From NCBI RefSeq assembly GCF_000564855.1, contig NZ_AYXG01000059.1, positions 1 through 43,932 of the forward strand: 43,932 bases of DNA. The letters are read 5' to 3'. Below, one piece after another: positions 9,896-18,454 of the stretch. Every line of letters begins with the position of its first letter. The first letter of the stretch is position 1. The notes under the pieces are model-generated. The model was not told the DNA's origin. It did not search any database and worked only from the letters and a program-made list of their open reading frames with translations. The position numbers and the translations under genes were made by a program. The stretch comes from Actinokineospora spheciospongiae (GTDB lineage: Bacteria > Actinomycetota > Actinomycetes > Mycobacteriales > Pseudonocardiaceae).

Positions 9896-11307
9896 ACCCG
9901 GCCGACGGTGTGCTCGACCGCACCCACCTCGTCGGGATCGGCGGGGCGGGGATGAGCGGCATCGCGCGCATCCTGCTGGCCAGGGGCAAGGCCGTGTCCG
10001 GTTCCGACGCCAAGGACGCCCGGTCCAACCTGGCCCTGCGCGCGCAGGGCGCGCGGATCGCGGTCGGGCAGGCGGCGGCGAACCTCGACCTGCTCGACGG
10101 CGGCCCGACCGCGGTCGTGGTGTCCACCGCGATCAAGGAGGACAACCCGGAGCTGGTCGAGGCCCGCGCCAGGGGGCTGGCGGTGCTGCACCGGTCCGAG
10201 GCGCTGGCCGAGCTGATGGCCGGGCACCGGGTCGCCTGCATCGCGGGCACCCACGGCAAGACCTCGACCACCTCGATGCTCACCGTGGCGCTGCAGCGCT
10301 GCCGCCTGGACCCGTCGTTCGCCATCGGCGGCGACCTCAACGAGTCCGGCGCGAACGCCCACCACGGCAGCGGCGGGATCTTCGTCGCCGAGGCCGACGA
10401 GAGCGACGGGTCGTTCCTGGTGTTCTCCCCGTCGGTGGCGGTGGTGACCAACGTGGAGGCCGACCACCTCGACCACCACGGCACGGTCGAGGCGTACACG
10501 GCGGTGTTCGACGAGTTCCTCGGCCGGATCGAGCCGGGCGGCGTGCTGGTGGCCTGCGCCGACGACCCGGGTTCGGCCGCGCTGGCCGACCGGGCGCGGG
10601 ACCGGGGCATCCGGGTCCGCCGCTACGGCCGCGACGCCAAGGGCCCGGAGGACGCGACGCTGCTGGACTACCGGCCCGAGGGCGGCCTGGGTGTGGCGCG
10701 GGTGTCGGTCTCCGGGCAGGAGCTGGAGCTGCGCGTCGCCGTGCCCGGTGAGCACATGGCGGGCAACGCGCTGGCCGCGTTCCTGGCCGGGCTGGAGCTG
10801 GGCGCCCCGCCCACCGAACTGGGCGAGGGCATCGCCGCGTTCGGCGGGGTGCGCAGGCGGTTCGAGTACAAGGGCACCGCGGGCGGCGTGCGCGTCTACG
10901 ACGACTACGCCCACCACCCGACCGAGGTCGCCGCGCAGTTGGCCGCGGTGCGCCCGGCCGCGGCGGGCGGGCGGGTGGTGGTGGTGTTCCAGCCGCACAT
11001 GTACTCGCGCACCGAGACCTTCGCCGCGGAGTTCGGCGCCGCGCTCGCCGCCGCGGACGAGGTGGTGGTGCTCGACGTGTTCGGCGCCCGCGAGGAACCC
11101 AAGCCGGGGGTCAACGGCGCGCTGGTCGCCGACGCGGTGCCGCTGCCCGCCGAGCGGGTGCACTACGAGCCCGCGTTCGACCGGGCCACCACGCTGGTGG
11201 CGGGCCTGGTGCGCGCGGGTGACCTGGTGCTGACCATGGGCGCGGGCGACGTCACGATGCTCGGCCCGGAGTTGGTGGCCGAGCTGGAGCGGCGGGCCAC
11301 CGGATGA
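9892..11307 (+). CDS. murC: UDP-N-acetylmuramate--L-alanine ligase (MurC)
   Basis: MurC adds L-Ala to UDP-MurNAc, the first peptide step. The 471-residue protein shows the N-terminal [11 protein letters not shown] nucleotide motif, the P-loop G119-T-H-G-K-T124, E-A-D-E-S-D-G-S-F in the central domain, and D-D-Y-A-H-H-P-T-E in the C-terminal domain, all diagnostic of MurC. The ATG overlaps the murG stop, and the TGA overlaps the ftsQ ATG. The murC-ftsQ adjacency is typical of actinobacteria. Confidence 0.97.
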   Translation: MNPADGVLDRTHLVGIGGAGMSGIARILLARGKAVSGSDAKDARSNLALRAQGARIAVGQAAANLDLLDGGPTAVVVSTAIKEDNPELVEARARGLAVLHRSEALAELMAGHRVACIAGTHGKTSTTSMLTVALQRCRLDPSFAIGGDLNESGANAHHGSGGIFVAEADESDGSFLVFSPSVAVVTNVEADHLDHHGTVEAYTAVFDEFLGRIEPGGVLVACADDPGSAALADRARDRGIRVRRYGRDAKGPEDATLLDYRPEGGLGVARVSVSGQELELRVAVPGEHMAGNALAAFLAGLELGAPPTELGEGIAAFGGVRRRFEYKGTAGGVRVYDDYAHHPTEVAAQLAAVRPAAAGGRVVVVFQPHMYSRTETFAAEFGAALAAADEVVVLDVFGAREEPKPGVNGALVADAVPLPAERVHYEPAFDRATTLVAGLVRAGDLVLTMGAGDVTMLGPELVAELERRATG

Positions 11308-12065
11308 GCGCCACCGCCTCCCGGCGGACCGGGGACCGGGTGCGGCGCGACCCGCCCCGGCCCGCGCGGCGGGCGCCGGGGAGAGCACGTCCCCGGCGCC
11401 GGGTGCACCGCCGCTACCTGGTCCGCCGGTGGGCGGTGCTCGGCTCCTTCGCGTTCGTCGTCGGCGTCGTTGTGGTGGTGTTCTTCACCCCGCTGCTCGG
11501 CGCGCACGACGTCGAGGTCAGCGGCACCGACCAGCTCACCGCCGACGACGTGCGCGCGGCCGCCGCGGTGGCCCCGGGCACCCCGCTGGTGCGGCTGGAC
11601 ACCGACGAGGTCGCCGCCCGCGTCGCCCAGCTCCCCCGGGTGGACACCGTGCAGGTGCGCCGGTCCTACCCGGGCACCGTGCGGATCGCCGTCTCCGAGC
11701 GCACCCCGGTGCTGGCCGTGCAGGCGGGCGACGGGGTGCACCTGGTCGACGGCACCGGCCTGGACTTCAGCACCGTCAAGGCCGCGCCCCCGGGGCTGCC
11801 GGTCCTCAGCGCCCCCGACCAGCCCAGCCGGGCCGCCGCCGCTGCCGCGGTCAGCGCGCTGCCGCCCGCCCTGACCGCCCTGGTCGCGTCGGTGGCCGCG
11901 ACCACCCCGGTCGACATCCGGCTGACCCTGGGCGACGGCAGGCTCGTGGTGTGGGGCGGCGCCGAGGACTCCGCGCGCAAGGCCGCCGTCCTGGGGCCGC
12001 TGCTGACCCGGCCGGGCAAGACCTACGACGTCGCCGCCGCGGACTTCCCGACGGTGGCCGAGTAG
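11304..12065 (+). CDS. ftsQ: Cell-division protein FtsQ
   Basis: FtsQ is a single-pass division protein that links early and late divisome parts. Its 253 residues comprise an Arg/Pro-rich basic cytoplasmic arm (1-42), one membrane helix (about 44-64), a POTRA domain (about 67-138, beginning [12 protein letters not shown]) and an extracellular beta domain. The ATG overlaps the murC stop (ATGA). It is the last gene of the overlapping run; an unrelated gene then precedes ftsZ. Confidence 0.92.
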   Translation: MSATASRRTGDRVRRDPPRPARRAPGRARPRRRVHRRYLVRRWAVLGSFAFVVGVVVVVFFTPLLGAHDVEVSGTDQLTADDVRAAAAVAPGTPLVRLDTDEVAARVAQLPRVDTVQVRRSYPGTVRIAVSERTPVLAVQAGDGVHLVDGTGLDFSTVKAAPPGLPVLSAPDQPSRAAAAAAVSALPPALTALVASVAATTPVDIRLTLGDGRLVVWGGAEDSARKAAVLGPLLTRPGKTYDVAAADFPTVAE

Positions 12066-12111
12066 ACAACTCGCTCGCGGATTGTCGTACCCCCGCGCGA
12101 GACTGCGCGGC

Positions 12112-12615
12112 ATGGCACAGGACGACCCCCGGATCGACCCGCCGCGGGTGGCGGGCGACATCGATCAGATCAACGGTTTCCTCGACTACCTGCGCGGGTC
12201 CGTCGTGCTCAAGGCCGAGGGGCTGTCCGAGGAGGACGCGCGCCGCTCGGTGCTGCCGTCGCCGCTGATGACGGTCTCCGGGCTGCTGGCCCACCTGCGC
12301 TGGGTGGAGGCGTACTGGTTCGGCACCGTCCTCGACGGCAGGCCCGACCTGGCCCCCTACACCGACGAGGACCCGGACGCGGAGTTCCGCGGCGCCGTGG
12401 AGATCCCGCTGCGGCAACTGGTCGACGACTACACCGCGCAGTGCGCCGACAGCCGCGCCGTCGCCGCCCGGGTCGGCCTCGACACCGTCGTGCCCTTCCG
12501 CGGCGAGGAGGTCAACGCGCGCTGGGTCCTGCTGCACATGATCGAGGAGACCGGCAGGCACGCGGGCCACCTCGACGTCATCCGGGAACTGCTGGACGGC
12601 ACCACCGGGGAGTGA
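12112..12615 (+). CDS. DinB/DUF664-family protein
   Basis: The 167-residue product matches the DinB four-helix-bundle superfamily, which in actinobacteria includes thiol-dependent (mycothiol or bacillithiol) enzymes. The expected metal ligands are visible: H61 in LLAHLRWVEAYWF and the pair H150 and H153 in EETGRHAGHLD. Substrate and reaction are unknown. I start at ATG 12112; a TTG at 12082 would add ten residues, but neither has a convincing Shine-Dalgarno. Its place between ftsQ and ftsZ, which are usually adjacent, is unusual; co-transcription with the mur operon is possible because only 46 nt separate it from ftsQ. Confidence 0.8.
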   Translation: MAQDDPRIDPPRVAGDIDQINGFLDYLRGSVVLKAEGLSEEDARRSVLPSPLMTVSGLLAHLRWVEAYWFGTVLDGRPDLAPYTDEDPDAEFRGAVEIPLRQLVDDYTAQCADSRAVAARVGLDTVVPFRGEEVNARWVLLHMIEETGRHAGHLDVIRELLDGTTGE

Positions 12616-12730
12616 CCGGGCGGCGTACACCGCCGGGCGGGCACGTCCCGTGACCAACAACCGCGACACCGCACGGCGTGGCGGCTGGATACCGCGCGTC
12701 GCTATGCCTACCTTTCCTGTTAGTCCGGGG

Positions 12731-12760
12731 TTGACAGAACTCTCACTCTCTGGTTGAGGT
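12731..12760 (+). promoter_or_regulatory. Probable ftsZ promoter
   Basis: A perfect -35 hexamer TTGACA (12731-12736) is followed after 17-18 bp by TTGAGG/TGAGGT, a poor -10, about 55 nt before the ftsZ ATG. The 197-nt gap before ftsZ supports separate transcription in addition to any readthrough. Confidence 0.5.
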
Positions 12761-12812
12761 CGAGGGTTCCCGGGCCCGCACATGCAGGACCACTATCAGG
12801 AAGGCGGCTTCG

Positions 12813-14198
12813 ATGACGCCCCCGCACAACTACCTCGCCGTGATAAAGGTCGTCGGCATCGGTGGCGGCGGCGTGAACGCCGTCAACCGCATGATCGAGG
12901 TCGGTCTCAAGGGTGTCGAGTTCATCGCGGTGAACACCGACGCGCAGGCGCTGCTGATGTCCGACGCCGACGTCAAGCTCGACATCGGCCGCGAGCTGAC
13001 CCGCGGCCTCGGCGCGGGGGCCAACCCCGAGGTCGGCCACAAGGCCGCCGAGGACCACCGCGAGGAGATCGAGGAGGTCCTCAAGGGGGCCGACATGGTC
13101 TTCGTCACCGCGGGCGAGGGCGGCGGCACCGGCACCGGCGGCGCCCCGGTGGTCGCCTCGATCGCGCGCAAGCTCGGCGCGCTGACCATCGGCGTGGTCA
13201 CCCGCCCGTTCTCCTTCGAGGGCAAGCGGCGGGCCAAGCAGGCCGAGGACGGCATCCAGGAGCTGCGCAACGAGTGCGACACGCTCATCGTGATCCCCAA
13301 CGACCGGCTGCTGCAGCTCGGCGACGTCGGCGTCAGCCTGATGGACGCCTTCCGCTCCGCCGACGAGGTGCTGCTCTCCGGTGTCCAGGGCATCACCGAC
13401 CTGATCACCACCCCGGGTCTGATCAACCTCGACTTCGCCGACGTGAAGAGCGTCATGTCCGGCGCGGGCAGCGCGCTGATGGGCATCGGCTCCGCCCGCG
13501 GTGAGGGCCGGGCGGTGCAGGCCGCGCAGAAGGCGATCAACTCGCCGCTGCTGGAGGCCTCCATGGACGGTGCGCACGGCGTGCTGCTGGCCATCGCCGG
13601 TGGCTCCGACCTGGGCCTGTTCGAGATCAACGAGTCCGCCTCGCTGGTGCAGGAGTCCGCGCACCCCGAGGCCAACATCATCTTCGGCACGGTCATCGAC
13701 GACTCGCTCGGCGACGAGGTCCGGGTCACCGTGATCGCCGCCGGGTTCGACGCGGGCCAGCCCACGCACAAGAAGCTGGACCCCTCGGCCATCGGCTCGC
13801 GCCCGGCGACCCCCGCGCCCCAGGCCGAGCGCGCCCCGGAGCCGCCCGCCCCGGAGCCGCAGCAGCAGGCCCCGCAGCAGCAGGCCCCGGCGCCCACGCA
13901 GTCCTCGGGCTACGGGCAGTCCTCCGGTCAGTCCACCTCCGGTTACGGCCAGTCCAACCCCGGCTCCGGCTACGGGCAGTCCGGCTCGAACTCCAACTCC
14001 GGGTACGGGCAGTCGAACCCCGGGTACGGCCAGCAGTCCTCGGGGTACGCCCCGCCGGTCTCGGCCACCCCGCCCCCCGGTTCGGTGCCGCGCCCGCTGT
14101 CGGGCGTCGGCTCGCAGGGCAGCCTGCCCGGCCGACCCGTCCCGGTGACCGACGACCCCGACGACGAGGTCGACGTGCCCCCCTTCATGCGCCGGTAA
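12813..14198 (+). CDS. ftsZ: Cell-division tubulin homologue FtsZ
   Basis: FtsZ is the GTPase that builds the cytokinetic ring. The globular core (about 1-315) has the tubulin signature G-G-G-T-G-T-G-G (in [14 protein letters not shown]), the T7 loop N-L-D-F-A-D, and normal length. The C-terminal linker (about 330-445) is long and of low complexity: a P/Q-rich part, then five GYGQ repeats starting at residues 366, 377, 386, 397 and 404. It ends with the canonical conserved tail [12 protein letters not shown], the docking site for SepF and other partners. AGGAAGGCGG upstream supports ATG 12813. A strong hairpin terminator follows. Confidence 0.98.
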   Translation: MTPPHNYLAVIKVVGIGGGGVNAVNRMIEVGLKGVEFIAVNTDAQALLMSDADVKLDIGRELTRGLGAGANPEVGHKAAEDHREEIEEVLKGADMVFVTAGEGGGTGTGGAPVVASIARKLGALTIGVVTRPFSFEGKRRAKQAEDGIQELRNECDTLIVIPNDRLLQLGDVGVSLMDAFRSADEVLLSGVQGITDLITTPGLINLDFADVKSVMSGAGSALMGIGSARGEGRAVQAAQKAINSPLLEASMDGAHGVLLAIAGGSDLGLFEINESASLVQESAHPEANIIFGTVIDDSLGDEVRVTVIAAGFDAGQPTHKKLDPSAIGSRPATPAPQAERAPEPPAPEPQQQAPQQQAPAPTQSSGYGQSSGQSTSGYGQSNPGSGYGQSGSNSNSGYGQSNPGYGQQSSGYAPPVSATPPPGSVPRPLSGVGSQGSLPGRPVPVTDDPDDEVDVPPFMRR

Positions 14199-14222
14199 CC
14201 CCCCGGTCCCCCCGTTTTCCCC

Positions 14223-14254
14223 GCGAACCCCGGCGTTCCCGCGCCGGGGTTCGC
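14223..14254 (+). terminator. Hairpin terminator after ftsZ
   Basis: A perfect 13-bp stem (14223-14235 with 14242-14254) has a 6-nt loop TTCCCG, beginning 24 nt past the ftsZ stop. There is no U-tract, as is common for actinobacterial terminators. Confidence 0.8.
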
Positions 14255-14275
14255 CGCATCGTCGGTCCACCCGGA

Positions 14276-14281
14276 TAGGTT
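14276..14281 (+). promoter_or_regulatory. Candidate -10 for pgeF
   Basis: TAGGTT fits TAnnnT, lies just after the ftsZ terminator and 43 nt before the pgeF start. No clear -35 is seen. Confidence 0.35.
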
Positions 14282-14324
14282 GTGGGCCGACATGCTCCGC
14301 ACGTGATCGACGAGGAGTCACAGG

Positions 14325-15032
14325 GTGCGCATTCGCCGGGTGGTCACCACGCGCGAGGGCGGGGTCTCGCGGCCCCCCTACGACTCGTTCAACCTCGGCG
14401 GGCACGTCGGGGACGACCCGGCGGCGGTCCGGGCCAACCGCGAGCGGCTGGCGGGCGAGCTGGGGGTGCCCGGGGACCGGCTGGTGTGGATGGAGCAGGT
14501 GCACGGCCGCACCGCCCAGGTCGTCGACGGGCCGGTCGCCGAACCGCTGGAGGCCACCGACGCCGTGGTCACCGCCGAGCCGGGGCTGGCCCTGGTCGTG
14601 CTGGTCGCCGACTGCGTGCCGGTCCTGCTGGGCGACCCGGTGGCCGGGGTCGTCGGCGCGGTGCACGCCGGGCGCGTCGGCGCCCGGGTCGGGGTGGTGC
14701 CCGCCGCGCTGGCGGCCATGCGCACCGCCGGGGCCGACGTGGCGCGGGTCGAGGTGCTGCTGGGGCCCGCGGTCTGCGGCGACTGCTACGAGGTGCCGCA
14801 GGCGATGCAGACCGACGTGGAGAAGCACCTGCCCGGCAGCGCCTGCCGCACCCGCCGCGGCACCCCGGGGCTGGACCTGCGCGCCGGGCTGTGGCGCCAG
14901 CTCGCCGACGCCGGGGTGGCCAGGATCGGCATCGACCCGCGGTGCACCAACGAGGAAGCCGCGCTGTTCAGTCACCGCAGGGAAGGGACCACTGGGCGAT
15001 TGGCCGCGGTGACCTGGGTGGACCCCCGATGA
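14325..15032 (+). CDS. pgeF: Purine nucleoside phosphorylase/peptidoglycan-editing factor family (YfiH, laccase domain)
   Basis: This is a 235-residue member of the multicopper-oxidase-fold YfiH/PgeF family. In other bacteria members correct precursors carrying the wrong first amino acid and/or act on purine nucleosides. Expected metal ligands are visible: His in MEQVHGRTAQVV, Cys in LVADCVPVLL and His in GAVHAGRVGA. The C-terminal region has the family's D-P-R-C-T and F-S-H-R-R motifs. The GTG start has GAGGAG 7 nt upstream. Its stop overlaps the yggS start (ATGA). Its place after ftsZ is conserved in many Gram-positives. Confidence 0.9.
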   Translation: MRIRRVVTTREGGVSRPPYDSFNLGGHVGDDPAAVRANRERLAGELGVPGDRLVWMEQVHGRTAQVVDGPVAEPLEATDAVVTAEPGLALVVLVADCVPVLLGDPVAGVVGAVHAGRVGARVGVVPAALAAMRTAGADVARVEVLLGPAVCGDCYEVPQAMQTDVEKHLPGSACRTRRGTPGLDLRAGLWRQLADAGVARIGIDPRCTNEEAALFSHRREGTTGRLAAVTWVDPR

Positions 15033-15757
15033 CCGACCGCGCCGTCGAGATCGCCGCCAACCTCGCCGAGGTCCGGGCCCGGATCGAGGCCGCCTGCGCG
15101 AAGGCGGGCCGCGACCCGGCGGGCGTGCGGCTGCTCGGGGTGAGCAAGACCTTCCCGGCCGAGGACGCGATCGCCCTCGCCGACCTCGGCGTGCTCGACC
15201 TGGCCGAGAACCGGGAGCAGGACGCGGGGGCCAAGGCCGCCCGGGTCGCCGAACTGCGGCCGGACCTGCCGATCCGCTGGCACATGGTCGGGCAGTTGCA
15301 GCGCAACAAGGCGCGCGCGGTGGTGCGGTGGGCGGCCGAGGTCCAGTCCGTCGACTCCGGCCGGTTGGCCGCGGCGCTGGCCAGGGCCGTGGGCAACGCC
15401 GCGGCGGTGGGGGAGTGCGAGGGGCCGCTCGACGTCCTGCTCCAGGCGAGCATCGACGGCGACCCGGCCCGCGGCGGCTGCCCGTTGGAGGACCTGCCCG
15501 CGCTCGCCGAGGACGTGGCCGGGACGCGTGATCTTCGCCTCCGCGGGATCATGGCGGTGGCCCCGCGCGGGGTGGAACCCGCGGCCGCCTTCGCGCGTCT
15601 TGCCAGTGCGGCGGAACGGTTGCGGGCCGAGTACCCCCAGGCCACGGAGCTTTCCTGCGGCATGAGTAACGATCTTGAAGAGGCGATCGACTACGGGTCG
15701 ACGTGCGTGCGTGTCGGAACCGCCCTCCTGGGGGGTCGCGGGCTAGCCTCCCCCTAA
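15029..15757 (+). CDS. PLP-binding homeostasis protein, YggS/PLPBP family
   Basis: This 242-residue, single-domain alanine-racemase-fold protein binds pyridoxal phosphate and buffers the PLP and amino-acid pools rather than catalysing a known reaction. The PLP lysine is K40 in RLLGVSKTFPAE. Other signatures are G-Q-L-Q-R-N-K, L-S-C-G-M-S-N-D and a C-terminal VRVGTALLG phosphate-binding loop. ATG 15029 overlaps the pgeF stop by four bases. The family regularly sits between pgeF and sepF. Confidence 0.93.
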   Translation: MTDRAVEIAANLAEVRARIEAACAKAGRDPAGVRLLGVSKTFPAEDAIALADLGVLDLAENREQDAGAKAARVAELRPDLPIRWHMVGQLQRNKARAVVRWAAEVQSVDSGRLAAALARAVGNAAAVGECEGPLDVLLQASIDGDPARGGCPLEDLPALAEDVAGTRDLRLRGIMAVAPRGVEPAAAFARLASAAERLRAEYPQATELSCGMSNDLEEAIDYGSTCVRVGTALLGGRGLASP

Positions 15758-15859
15758 CGGGGGTCTGGGAACCCGAACCCCGGAGTGACGGTTGAGACGT
15801 GTGAGGCGCGGGTAGGTCGTCTTGCGCGGGAGCCACGCCCGGGAGTCACGGAGGAAGCC

Positions 15860-16516
15860 ATGAGTACGCTGCAGAAGTTGAAGGCCTACTTCGGGATGGT
15901 TCCTGCCGACGAACTCGACGACTACGACCTCGACGACTACGACCGGCGTGGCTACGGCCACCGCCCGGAGTACCTCGCCGACGACGAGTTCGACGAGTAC
16001 ACCCCCGGACGTGGCCGCCGCTCGGGGCGCTACCGTTCCGAGTCCGAGGTGGACGACGACTACGAGCCCGTCGAGCGGTTGCGACCGCGCGGCTGGTCGC
16101 CGCCGTCGGCCATCGGGTCGACCGTGTCCGCGGTCGCGGACACCTCGACCACCCAGGGAGCACTGGCCATGGATGCCCGCCGCGACGCGGCGCCCCGCCC
16201 CCGACCCAGCGAGCCGCCGGTCCCGACCGGCTACCCGCTCGGCCGGGTGGTCACGCTGCACCCGAGCAGCTACTACGAGGCCAGGACGATCGGCGAGCAC
16301 TACCGCGACGGCCGCCCGGTGATCATGAACCTGACCGAGATGGAGGACGGCGATGCCAAGCGGCTCGTCGACTTCGCCGCCGGTCTGGCGTTCGCGCTGC
16401 GCGGCTCGATGGACAAGGTCACCAACAAGGTGTTCTTGATCTCACCCCCCAACGTCGACCCGACCGCCGAGGACAAGCGGCGGTTGGCCGAGGGCGGGTT
16501 CGCGGGCCGAAGCTGA
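15860..16516 (+). CDS. sepF: Cell-division protein SepF
   Basis: SepF tethers FtsZ to the membrane, replacing FtsA, which actinobacteria lack and which is absent here. The 218-residue protein has an N-terminal membrane-binding amphipathic segment (STLQKLKAYFGM), a very acidic, Tyr-rich linker (about 18-70), and the DUF552 SepF domain (about 120-205). The start is ATG 15860 with GGAGGAAG directly upstream; the open frame extends further 5' but without a ribosome site. A hairpin-prone G/C stretch and a 102-nt gap separate it from yggS. Confidence 0.95.
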   Translation: MSTLQKLKAYFGMVPADELDDYDLDDYDRRGYGHRPEYLADDEFDEYTPGRGRRSGRYRSESEVDDDYEPVERLRPRGWSPPSAIGSTVSAVADTSTTQGALAMDARRDAAPRPRPSEPPVPTGYPLGRVVTLHPSSYYEARTIGEHYRDGRPVIMNLTEMEDGDAKRLVDFAAGLAFALRGSMDKVTNKVFLISPPNVDPTAEDKRRLAEGGFAGRS

Positions 16517-16535
16517 GTGATGGCAGAGTTGACCT

Positions 16536-16820
16536 GTGGAACCAGTGCGTCTCGCCGCTTATTGGGTGTTTTTCGCCTTCTGGCTGCTGCTGACCGCCCG
16601 CGTGGTGGTCGAACTCGTCCGGACGTTCGCCAGGGAATGGCGACCGGCCGGTGGGGTTGCGGTGGCGCTGGAGACCATCTACACAGTGACCGACCCCCCG
16701 GTCAGACTCGTCCGTCGGCTCATCCCGACGGTGCGGATCGGGGGCGTGGGCCTGGACCTATCGATTATGGTGCTGCTGTTGGTCGTATTCATTCTGATGC
16801 GGCTGGCCTATCCCGGGTAA
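16536..16820 (+). CDS. YggT/YlmG family membrane protein
   Basis: This is a 94-residue membrane protein with two hydrophobic helices (about 6-28 and 72-92) joined by a segment with the family motif Y-T-V-T-D-P-P-V-R-L-V-R-R-L-I-P. YlmG proteins lie beside sepF in Gram-positives and affect division or membrane organisation; the mechanism is unclear. The start is a GTG 20 nt after sepF, with only a weak ribosome site, so coupling to sepF is likely. Confidence 0.88.
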   Translation: MEPVRLAAYWVFFAFWLLLTARVVVELVRTFAREWRPAGGVAVALETIYTVTDPPVRLVRRLIPTVRIGGVGLDLSIMVLLLVVFILMRLAYPG

Positions 16821-16866
16821 CGGGGAACTTGGGTGCCTGCAGCCCTGGAGCGCGTGAGGTGATCAG

Positions 16867-17697
16867 ATGTCGTTGACCCCCGCTGACGTGCACAACGTCG
16901 CGTTCAGCAAGCCTCCCATTGGCAAGCGGGGCTACAACGAGGACGAGGTGGACGCCTTCCTCGACTTGGTCGAGGTGGAGCTCTCCCGCCTGATCGAGGA
17001 GAACAACGACCTGCGTGCGCAGGTCGAGCAGCTCGACGCGCAGCTCGAATCCGCGCGAGCCGACCTCGACGACGCTCGCTCGGGCGCCGCCCCGGCTGCC
17101 CCGGTCCGGGCCGTGGAGGAGCCGCGCAGGCTCAACCCGGTCCCGCCGCCCAGCGCGCTGGAGCAGACCAGCCCCGGCGGTGGCGGTGACCACCACGTGC
17201 AGGCCGCCAAGGTCCTGGGCCTGGCCCAGGAGATGGCGGACCGGCTGACCGGCGAGGCCAAGGCCGAGGCGGACACCATGCTGGCGGAGGCCCGGACCAA
17301 GTCCGAGCAGTTGCTCTCCGAGGCCCGCACGAAGTCGGACACCATGGTCAACGAGGCGCGCACGCGCGCCGAGACCATGCTCAACGACGCCCGCACCCGG
17401 GCCGACACGCTGGAGCGGCAGGCGCGGGAGAAGGCCACGTCGCTGGAGCGCGACGCCCAGCGGCAGCACACGGAGATCCTCGGCGCGGTGCAGGCGGAGC
17501 GCACCACGCTGGAGAAGAAGATCGACGAGCTGCGCACCTTCGAGCGCGAGTACCGCACCCGCCTCAAGACCTTCCTCGAGTCCAGCCTGCGCGAGCTCGG
17601 TGACCGCGGTTCCGCCGCGCCCACCTCCGAGGGCGCCAGGGCGGCGGCGGGACAGCAGAGCGGCTACTCGTTCGGCCCCCGCGCCGAGGCGGGCTGA
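16867..17697 (+). CDS. wag31: Polar growth scaffold DivIVA/Wag31
   Basis: This coiled-coil protein marks the poles and directs tip growth in actinobacteria. It has 276 residues. The N-terminal DivIVA lipid-binding domain (about 1-65) begins [21 protein letters not shown] Pro/Gly-rich linker (about 75-108) follows, then a second coiled coil. Residues 130-206 are seven back-to-back 11-residue repeats of the type EARTKSExLLS, with the nucleotide sequence repeating every 33 bp. GAGGTGATC just upstream supports ATG 16867. It closes the division cluster and is followed by a hairpin. Confidence 0.95.
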   Translation: MSLTPADVHNVAFSKPPIGKRGYNEDEVDAFLDLVEVELSRLIEENNDLRAQVEQLDAQLESARADLDDARSGAAPAAPVRAVEEPRRLNPVPPPSALEQTSPGGGGDHHVQAAKVLGLAQEMADRLTGEAKAEADTMLAEARTKSEQLLSEARTKSDTMVNEARTRAETMLNDARTRADTLERQAREKATSLERDAQRQHTEILGAVQAERTTLEKKIDELRTFEREYRTRLKTFLESSLRELGDRGSAAPTSEGARAAAGQQSGYSFGPRAEAG

Positions 17698-17719
17698 GCC
17701 GGAGTAGCCGGGACAGCGG

Positions 17720-17745
17720 CCCGCGGACCGGGATCGGTTCGCGGG
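17720..17745 (+). terminator. Hairpin after wag31
   Basis: CCCGCGGACC pairs with GGTTCGCGGG (one G-U pair) around a 6-nt loop, 22 nt past the wag31 stop. No U-tract. Confidence 0.55.
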
Positions 17746-17761
17746 CACGACGTCCCGGTGG

Positions 17762-18343
17762 GTGGGGTCAACAGTGCTGATCATCGTGTTGGTGCTGGTC
17801 CTGGTGGCGTTCGGCCTGCTGGTCGGCGCGCTCACCACGGCCAACACCCTGTTCGCGTGGATCTCGGTCGCGGTGAGCGTCGCCGCGGCGGCCATCCTCG
17901 TCGTCGACTGGGTGCGGTCCCGCCGCACGCGGTCCGCGGCGCGGTCCGCCCCGGCGGTGGCCGACGACCACCTCGACGACGAACCCGAACCCGTGGTGGC
18001 CGCCGGGCCTGATCCGGCCCGGGACGAGCCCGGGGCCACCGGGGCGGAACCCGAACCGGGTCCCGCCGAGGGGGCCGGGGACGAACCCGCCGAGGAGGCC
18101 ACCGACGCCGCCGACCTGCTGGTGGTGTCCGAGCTCGACGCCGAGGTCAGGGTCCTCGACGAGCGACCGCGCTACCACCTGGGCCGGTGCTCGTTCATCT
18201 CGGGCAAGCCCTCGCTGACGCTGCCGGTCGCCGAGGCGCGCCAGCTCGGCTTCACGCCCTGCGCCCTGTGCACGCCGGACGCCGTGTTGGCGGCCCGGCA
18301 CCGCGAGGGCCGCAGCGCCGAGCAGCCGCACGAGGCGGGCTGA
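17762..18343 (+). CDS. Membrane protein with C-terminal Ada-like zinc-knuckle motif
   Basis: I know no characterised homologue. The 193-residue protein has two N-terminal membrane helices (about 4-24 and 30-50), a basic stop-transfer stretch, an acidic Pro/Glu-rich linker (about 68-118) and a compact C-terminal domain. In that domain H139-x3-C143 and C167-x2-C170 lie in the context YHLGRC...EARQLGFTPCALCTP. This closely recalls the Ada N-terminal metal-binding pattern, where the segment EAxxxGxRPCxxCxP follows a C-x3-C pair. A bound zinc is therefore likely, but DNA repair activity is not implied. GTG 17762 is assumed; GTG 17774 is possible and no clear Shine-Dalgarno separates them. Confidence 0.7.
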   Translation: MGSTVLIIVLVLVLVAFGLLVGALTTANTLFAWISVAVSVAAAAILVVDWVRSRRTRSAARSAPAVADDHLDDEPEPVVAAGPDPARDEPGATGAEPEPGPAEGAGDEPAEEATDAADLLVVSELDAEVRVLDERPRYHLGRCSFISGKPSLTLPVAEARQLGFTPCALCTPDAVLAARHREGRSAEQPHEAG

Positions 18344-18454
18344 CCAGCGCCCTGTGGACAACTCCCGACGCCGATCGGGAAGTCCGGATAACCTCGCGTT
18401 CGTTCGGTTGAGCCGAAGGAATCCGGGGGTTTCCGTGTCCACGTGGTGCTCGTC

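Noticed and set aside
12813-14198. Frameshift or foreign insertion in the FtsZ linker
   Set aside because: The low-complexity stretch is in frame and ends in the intact conserved C-terminal tail; base composition matches the rest of the gene.
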